Shown here piece by piece: positions 56,594-64,000 of a stretch of DNA of 64,000 nucleotides (its first letter is position 1; every line of letters starts with the position of its first letter). Origin of the DNA: Panax quinquefolius. Taxonomy: Eukaryota; Streptophyta; Magnoliopsida; Apiales; Araliaceae. Both the position numbers and the translations under genes were made by a program. The notes below the pieces were generated by a model. The model ran no database searches. It saw only the letters and a program-made list of their open reading frames with translations, and was not told the origin of the DNA. The stretch is taken from assembly GCA_020205615.1 (NCBI GenBank), contig CM035153.1, positions 77,196,471 to 77,260,470 on the forward strand, written 5' to 3'.

Positions 56594-59163
56594 TGTAGCG
56601 CCCCCAAATCCGGGTCCTAATCACCACGGATCTGGTACACTATTTCTATAACTATTGCGGAAGATATAAACATAAATTGTTTATATATTAAACATTATAC
56701 ACTATCCCCAAGGTCGAGTAACCATAACTTATACATAATTCATTATCCTATCTGACATACAAAGATTTTATCATACATTATTGTTACCAATCTATCTACA
56801 CATGTAAACTAAAACTGGAACTGTCTTTAACCTTTTCTTGTATCCGAAGCATTCTCCTTTATCTGCAATGTTTTTATCATGATATAGCAAGGGTGAGCAT
56901 GAAGGTTGCCCAGCAAGTTTAAATTTTATTTAAGGATATATCATGATTGAAAGAGTGGATAATAAGCCGGCTATAATTCACAATGTAGTTGTGAATTAGC
57001 ACGAACAAACTTTTGACTGAACAAGTATTAAACATGAATAATATATCTGAACCGAATGGTAATGAAGGTGATCAGCCTTTCATACCTGACTTATACATAC
57101 AAGATGTACAGAGTACAATTCTAGATGGCAATCAATAATGATTAACCATAAGCATATCTGAATGAAACAACTCTTAGTAGAGTTAAGAAAAATTTGCCTG
57201 TTCCGTTGATTACCGTTCCGAAATATAACTTAGCTTTATCCGAAGACCTAATATAGATAATATCGATCTCCAAATATTAGAATAATATCATCATAGTATA
57301 AAATAACCTAAACACATTACCATATAATCCTATCAGTCTATTCAGCACAGAAGACCTAGTATCAAGTCAAACTATTGTAGTCTCAGTTGAGTTCGGTACT
57401 ATTATTACATCCCGACAGCCTAGTCGGACAATTATTGAGTTTAATTTCAATTAAACTCTGCCTAAACACTTAACAATTATCTTAGGTAATTTATAAATCA
57501 GTCAACATAATTTTCATAGGCCCATAATAATTTTTAGATAATTATTACCATTTATTATGATTTTCCAATCATTAATATAATTTAAATACTACTTAATTCC
57601 ATTATCATTAATATTAAATATTAATGTATTTCATGACAAAATATCAAAAGTTATATATTACAGCTTAAAATATTTTTATAACACTTAAATTATTTTTATA
57701 TAATTTTTAAAGCATTAATTCTATTTTTCCATAATTTATTTAATAGATTTAATAAATAAATTAACTAACATTAATAATAATTTATTAATGAAATTCATCA
57801 CTAAATATTAAAAGTCATTAAAAATAACTTAAAATATTTTCTTATACCATAATATAATTTTAAATGATTTTTTAAGTATTAAAATCATTTTTAAATAATT
57901 TATTTCATATTATAATTAAATAAATTAAATATCACTTATATCCCAAAAATATTAAATATTTATGAAATATACCCAAAATAATTAAAAACTAATTTTCAGG
58001 CTTTAAAATAATTTTTAAAAATTTATTATGCATTTTTAATAATTAAAAACTATTTTTCTATAATTATTTAATAAAAATACTAATTTTATAATTAATTTGG
58101 CGCTAAAGGGCCCTATATAGCGAAATTTAAATCGTCATATATAGGTGTTCTTGGGTCGTTTCTAGGAACCCGTAACATCATGTCGATTCTAAGAGAGGCT
58201 TGGTTTGGCTAGATTTTAATCCATGTTCTTGTTGCTTTATGAGTTGGGATTTGTGCTAAAGTTATAGTATTTATGTAATACTACAATATCATACTAAGTT
58301 CATGGCTATACAACATACGATCAGTGAGATATAAGCCTCACAAATCCTTGTCAGAGGGTGTTCTTCATTTCTGGGTTTTCCAGAAATGAAGAACAGTTCG
58401 GGTTGGGTACTTTGGAGCTTCATAACTTGGAATCGGGGTTTGGTTTATGTGAGGTAAAGGTTCTATCATGTATTCCATATGTCAAGGTACAAGTATCATG
58501 CACCAAATCAGTCTAATAACATCACACACAGAGATTAAGCATGGTTAAAGTTCTGACATAAAACATGTTCTTAAGAATCTGGGTTTTTCCAGATTTCTAC
58601 AACAGCTGGTGGTCAATGCTAGTTTGACTGTGATTATATGTCACTCCGATTATGATCTAAGTGATATATTGACTTTACTATGTAGTCTACATATTAGACT
58701 ACCATAGGAAAAGAAAAACATGGACAAACAAGCATATAACAACAAGATTCATGGCCTTGAAAACTTGTCAGACAAAACTTGGAAATTCTAGGTTTTCCAG
58801 AAACAGTCTCCTATGGTCGGTCAACCATGTTTGACCACCTATAACTTGCAAACTAGACATGGTCTAACCTTGTTTCCAGTTTCAGATCATTTACAACATG
58901 GCATACTACAGATCTAAAACATTAAACACACTTAACATCTAACAGGTAAAGATCTAGAGGCCCTGACATATGACTGTCAGGCCACTTCTTGAACTCTTTC
59001 CAATTTTTTCTAGATTTGATAAATCTTCAAATTCGAGCACTTTGATGTTATGGATCTGGGATCTACCTACCCAGATCACTAATTAACACCCTCTAACACA
59101 ACTTTAAACAACAAATCATAACTTCTAACATCAAATCTAAGGATTTCAAGATTTAGGGTTTTA
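56594..59163 (-). mobile_element. LTR D: Tekay-type LTR of the element F family, cut by element C
   Basis: Starts TGTAGCGCCCCCAAATCCGG and then follows the LTR of element F (15251-17960) with moderate divergence, including the AT-rich part at 57500-58100. It stops in AGATTTAGGGTTTTA, where element C begins, before the telo-box-like cluster. Its remainder is outside the window. No gene seen. It serves as an outgroup for comparing the two LTRs of F. Confidence 0.85.
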
Positions 59164-61773
59164 TGTGACGCCCCCAAAAAAGGTATACATCACCCATTCT
59201 GAGTTGTCAATACATGGTACAGAAACAACTACAACTTTATTATTACAACAATAAAACTGTGAGTTTGAATACAAATATTATCTTCTAGAAAATATCTATA
59301 CTCAGATAAATCCTCATCACATTTATTGATACATTATTTTACAAAAATGGTGAGGACTACTAAATAACTCTCTCTAGAACTTTCATTCCATACCTCGACT
59401 CGTACTCGCTATATTCTCGCCTCCTGAGAAGAAAAATGGAAAAAAAAGGAAAAGGGTGAGCTCAACTAGCCCAGTAAAGAATATTATGACTAAGATAATA
59501 TACAACAAATTATCGTTAGTCTTCAACAAGGAAAAATCTAATAGAATACAATAGACACCAAATTTTAAATCAATATTCGCAGCAGAAATAATAATTCATT
59601 AGAAGAGTTAAGTAGAGAATGCAAACTACTATTTTCTATGTATGAATTTAAAAGTTCATCGTCTATCTTTTATCCCTTTAACATCAATCAATATATATCT
59701 GGAATCAAATATTCATCTTTGCACTACAGGCCAAAGATATTCATCAGTTAATCATGTTCATCTAAACACTGCTCATCTTTACACTACGGGCCAAAGATAT
59801 TCTTCAAATCATTCATCTTTGCACTCTGGTGCCAAAGATATTCAATAATATCATCATTTAAGACCGAGGATGATGAAAATATTTTTAAAGAAACGAATCC
59901 AAAGGAAACAAAATGACAAGGATTAAGGATTAAGGATTAAGGATTCGTACTTTGTTTTATCCATGTCCAACAATACCTCAAAAATAATCATAGTGGTGTA
60001 AAATTCAAGAATGATCAAAACATGGATACAATCAAAGCTAGTATCCACAATAGATATTTTAGACTTAAAAGGAAAATTTTCATTTTTTCGATGAATAATG
60101 TCGATTCGTGAATAATATCAGATATCGTGAATAAAGTGCCAGATATCGTGAATAGTAACTCCCGACACCAAAAGTTTCAAATTTGATAAAAACTTCAGAT
60201 CAATATTTCAAAGATAATGATATTGAAGAATAATATCATTACGAAAAATAATAATATCCCTTACCTCGAAAGATCGAGATTTCTAAATTGAAACAGGATA
60301 TAAAGCTATGACTTGAACTTGCAATCAGATAGCAATACTCAAAATATACTCAAAATACTCACAAGAATACGCTCGATAATATAGAGAGAAAACTTGATTT
60401 ACGGTGTAATTTTCAATTCTAAAATAAGCACCTATTTATAGGAAAATGCTTAGAACACTAAAGCGTAAAATTTATTAAAATATTAATTTATTAATTTTTA
60501 TTCCTCACGCCCACATTTAGAGATCTAAATTCAGCCACTTCTAACACATGCAAGACCCACAATAATGACAAAAAATGTTTTTGTCATTTTAAATATTTTA
60601 TACTTCCAAAATCAATTATTTGAGCTTGAAACTTCAATAATTCACAATAAATAGCCCTTTTTATTCGGAAAATTCGAAACTCGTGACTTTTTATAGGAAA
60701 TTCAATTCTCTACAACTTTACTGGAAGAAAGTTTTTCCGAATTCCAAATGTAAATTGACCAAAATCCATAAGCGAAGCGATTTTACGGTATAATCAAATT
60801 TCACCAATAAATGGGGTCCAATTTACATGTTTAACATGTTTTAAACATTTATTACAACAAAAATACTCTTCCTCCTCGTATACTCATATATCCCACATTC
60901 GTTGTAAAATATCACCATTATTATATTATTAAAATATAATAATATATTTAAATAATTATTTTATCGAAAAAAGATAAAATTTCAATTTTCAACAATTGTC
61001 ACATTAAAATTTTCTCCATCTATATCCACATAAAATCAATATTTTTCTCATCATATGAATCAATAATTAATTATTCACAAATAATATTACGTAATCACAA
61101 TATTGACAACAGTGCGCCTCCGGAAGAGGGGGCTTTCCAATAAGAATTTCTCCTCATCAAGCGCCAAGATTAGGTGACAAAACCTCTCCTTAGACATGTA
61201 ACTTTCTAGACATTGCCAATAATGTTATCTAATAATATTATTCAGATAATATGAATTATTGCTTCGATAATGAAAAATATCGTAATGACAATTATTGAAC
61301 AACAAAGAAATATAAAATATCAACGCAACAATTATTAAATCAATAAAATATCGAGCGAGAATTACTCGTAACAATTATTGAGTAGTGCCTTCTTACGTAA
61401 GAATCAATAATTGGTGTAATACCGCAGTGCTATAGTGTTTTAACCAATTTAGTATTTTAACAAAGATTATTAGCTTGTAATAACTACGCTTGTTATTTTT
61501 AAACAACTTATATTTGTTATTTTCTTCATCCAATCGCTTTCAAGTTATGGGGCCCATAAAAGATCATGCTAAATCATGCATTTAATATTCTCCGACAACA
61601 AGAATATTCCACGACCAAACGAATATTTCCCGACAACAATGAATATTTTATAACCACTTGCTTATTTGAAAATTTTGTGTATTTTACCCATAACTATCCA
61701 CATTAATCAAATCAACCCTTACTATTTCAAAATAGAAAATTAAATTTCATTAATAATAAGTTGGGGTCTTACA
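59164..61773 (-). repeat. 3' LTR of element C
   Basis: 2610 bp, TGTGACGCCCCC to GTTGGGGTCTTACA on the plus strand. No gene. AGGATTA is repeated near 59922-59945, and GTGAATA-type repeats occur at 60090-60150. It is the same family as 1-844 and 46610-50670. Confidence 0.92.
59712..59842 (-). repeat. stem-loop repeat units in the LTR of element C
   Basis: Three units ATCTTTG..CAAAGAT (59714, 59772 and 59815), loops 10-11 bases. The middle unit has TTTAC in place of TTTGC; the others keep a perfect 7-bp stem. Confidence 0.75.
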
Positions 61774-61788
61774 ACCTCCCCTCCTTAT
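61774..61788 (-). other. polypurine tract of element C
   Basis: On the minus strand AAGGAGGGGAGGT stands directly before the LTR start TGTAAGACCCC. Confidence 0.8.
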
Positions 61789-63382
61789 GAAATTTCGTCC
61801 TCGAAATTGACGTCGACGCACCTAGTGTGTTTCAAAAGGTGAGGATACCTCGCTTTCATTTCCGTTTCCAATTCCCGTGTCATTTCCTCTAAGCATGATT
61901 CCTCCACAAAACTTTAACTTGTGGTATGACCTTTCTTGGCGTAGGACATGCTCCTTCCTATCCAAAATCTTGACAGTACCTCCTCATACGATAAGTCTTC
62001 TACTATCTCGTCCTGGTTCTAACTCTATAACGTGGTTCGGGTCTTTCACATATTTACTGAAGTACAGATATGTGAAACACATTATGAACACGAGACATAC
62101 TTTGAGGTAACGCAAGTCTATAGGCTACATTTCCTACTCGGTCAAGAATTTGAAATGGACCAATAAATCGTGGATTGAGCTTTCCTCTCTTCCCAAATCT
62201 TGTAACTCCTTCCATGGAGCAACTCGCAACAATACATGATCCTCTATACTAAATTCCACGTCCTTTCGATGAAGATCCGCATAACTCTTTTGTTGATCTT
62301 GTGCCGCTTTGTATACGTTGTCGAATCATTTGGATCTTTTCTAGTGTCATACGTATTTAACTCGGGTCCCAACAATGTTGCTTCACCCACCTCATCCCAA
62401 CATATTGGAGAGCGACACTTTCGTCCCATATAATGCTTCAAATGGAGCCACACCTATACTTGCGATAATCTGTTGTTATAGGAGAATTCCACCAATGGTA
62501 AATACTTATCCCAACCGCCCTTGAAAGTCAGGACACAGAGTCTTAATAGATCTTCAAGAGTTTGAATAGTCCTCTCGATTGTCCGTCCTGCTTGAGGATG
62601 GTATGCGAACTAAATCGCAAATCCGTGCCCATAGCTTTTTGCAAGCTAACCCAAAATCTTGAAGTGAATCTTGGGTCACGATCCGAAACTATGGATACTG
62701 GCATGCCATGCAACCTCACAATCCCATTCACGTACATACTAGCAAGACGTTCAAGGGAATAAGTCTCCCGTATCGGCAAGAAATGAGCAGACTTGGTTAA
62801 TCTATCAACAATAACCCAAATAGCATTGATGCCTTGAGAAATCGTAGGAAGACCCGTAACGAAATCCATGGTAATGTGTTCCCACTTCCATTTCGGAATC
62901 TCAAGTGGTTGTAACGGACCCTTAGGTACTAGATGATTCGCCTTTACACGTTGGCAAGTTAAACACATCGAGATAAACTTTGCAATCTCTCTCTTCATAT
63001 TGTTCCACCAAAATGTATGTCGAAGATCACGATACATTTTAGTACTTCCAGGATGGATTGCAAATGGTGTATTGTGTGCCTCCATCATAATCTTGTACTT
63101 CAAATCAGAGTCGTTGGGAACATAAAGTCTAGAGTGGACTCGAAGTATTCCTTTTTCATTAATTCTCGCTTCCGGAATAACTCCTTCTTGTACTTTCTTC
63201 TTTATACGCATCAGCTCCGGGTTGGTGGCTTGAGCAACCTTAACTTTTTCTATTAAAGTTGGCTCTATGCATATACTTGACATCATCGCACTCATTCCCG
63301 CATATGATCTTCTACTCAACGCGTCAGCTAACACGTTCGCTTTACCAGGATGGTATTGAATAGTGTGGTCGTAGTCTTTCAA
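61789..63382 (-). pseudogene. RNase H end and integrase of element C
   Basis: From 63382: KDYDHTIQYHPGKANVLADA (end of RNase H). Then the zinc finger around HNTPFAIHPGSTKMYRDL with C..C in MCLTCQRVKAN. The core has KWEHITMDFVTGLPTISQG (first Asp), VIVDRLTKSAHFLPI and VSDRDPRFTSRFW (second Asp). Around 62570-62610, where the third catalytic residue (Glu) is expected, the frame shifts several times, so the 279-codon frame ends at 62543 without it. The C-terminal part can be followed at 62100-62260 (APWKGVTRF-type block, HNVFHISVLQ). Whether a chromodomain follows cannot be told. Confidence 0.85.
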
Positions 63383-64000
63383 TAGCTCGAGCCAACGTCA
63401 TTTGCCGCAGCATGTTGAGTTCTTTTTTGAGTGAAGAAATATTTAAGGCTTATATGGTCCGAATATATCTCCACTTTCTCCCCATATAGATAATGCCTCC
63501 ATATCTTTAGCGCAAAACGATTGCGCTAACTCTAGATCATGAGTAGGATAATTCCTCTCATACTCTTTAAGTTGTCGCGAGGCATAAAGCTATGACTTTT
63601 CCACGTTGCATGAGAACACATCCTAACCCTTTGCACGAAGCATCGTCAGTAGATAACAAATCCATCCGAACCAGATGGTATTGTTAGAACAGTCTTAAAA
63701 TAAGTCTCCTCTTAAGCTCTTGGAAACTTTTCTCGCATTCTTCGCTCCCAACGAATTTTGTATCCTTCCGAGTTAGCCGAGTTAATGGAGTTGCGATTCG
63801 AGAAAACCCTTCCACGAATCTCCGATAATAACCAATTGAGACCCGTAAAGCTACGTACTTGATCCACCGACTTTGGTTGCTCCCAACTTTGTATTGCTTT
63901 AATCTTGGCAGGGTCCACAGATACTCCATGTTTTGACACCACATGCCCAAGGAATGCTACTTCCTCGCCCGTAACTCGCATTTCTTCAATTTGGCATATA
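63383..64000 (-). pseudogene. reverse transcriptase end and RNase H of element C
   Basis: Pieces in different frames: VAFLGHVVSKHGVSVDPAKI (63955 down), YRRFVEGFSRIATPLTRLTR (about 63850-63770), then [20 protein letters not shown] (63475-63410). These are the RT connection and RNase H of a chromovirus pol. At least three frameshifts. Continues beyond the window. Confidence 0.82.

Larger units (their letters stand above)
59164..64000 (-). mobile_element. element C: Tekay/Del-type chromovirus, 3' part
   Basis: Contains the 3' LTR (59164-61773), the purine tract and the 3' half of pol, read on the minus strand; it continues past the window end. Pol motifs and the end of pol (CGAGGACGAAATTTCATAAG before the purine tract) are those of Tekay/Del elements. 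It is inserted in LTR D; the left flank is tttta (59159-59163), the right one is not visible. Confidence 0.88.

Noticed and set aside
61877..62110. 77-codon plus-strand frame
   Set aside because: Antisense shadow of the integrase C-terminus of element C.

Overview
This 64 kb window is from a plant nuclear genome. It is AT-rich, and everything recognisable in it belongs to plant transposable elements: Ty3/gypsy LTR retrotransposons of the Tat (Ogre/Retand-like), Athila and Tekay/Del types, and one CACTA (En/Spm) DNA transposon. I see no host gene, tRNA, rRNA or CRISPR array. The mix of families fits a eudicot with a large, repeat-rich genome. The species cannot be named from the sequence.

The window is a stack of insertions that can be taken apart base by base, because most junctions keep a target-site duplication (TSD) and several have an unoccupied paralogous site elsewhere in the window. 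The lowest layer is element B, a Tat-lineage retrotransposon on the minus strand. Its 5' LTR end and PBS lie near 56.3 kb, gag and protease at 52-55.6 kb, RT/RNase H at 9.6-12.3 kb and the integrase end at 0.9-1.8 kb. Four things sit in B: a Tekay-like LTR (1-844); element E, a non-autonomous Athila-like element (1831-9605, TSD agggg); element A, a plus-strand Tat element of B's own family (12388-51971, TSD gtgat); and LTR D (56594-59163).

Element A was hit three more times. Element F is a minus-strand, LARD-like non-autonomous Tekay-type element with 4.2 kb LTRs (15251-25523, TSD ctaat) in A's leader. A CACTA transposon (37182-45744, TSD tat) and a solo Tekay-like LTR (46610-50670) lie in A's 3' LTR. 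LTR D was hit by element C, a minus-strand Tekay/Del chromovirus (59164 to the window end) with recognisable RNase H and integrase.

In Tat elements A and B the order is PBS, leader, gag with a zinc knuckle, protease, a G-patch, a candidate intron, RT and RNase H, a second (archaeal-type) RNase H, and integrase. In A this is followed by hairpin-rich non-coding DNA, an antisense ORF (DUF7745-like), a minisatellite, the PPT and the 3' LTR. All coding regions are damaged by stops, frameshifts or insertions, so none looks able to move by itself now.

The most interesting unexplained signal is repeated at several places and in unrelated families: arrays of short stem-loops in non-coding parts of the retroelements. 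The best is in the U3 of element A, where about seven small hairpins share a GATAAC-type loop while their stems differ in sequence but still pair. Others lie in A's 3' non-coding region, behind the PBS of element F and in the Tekay-like LTRs.
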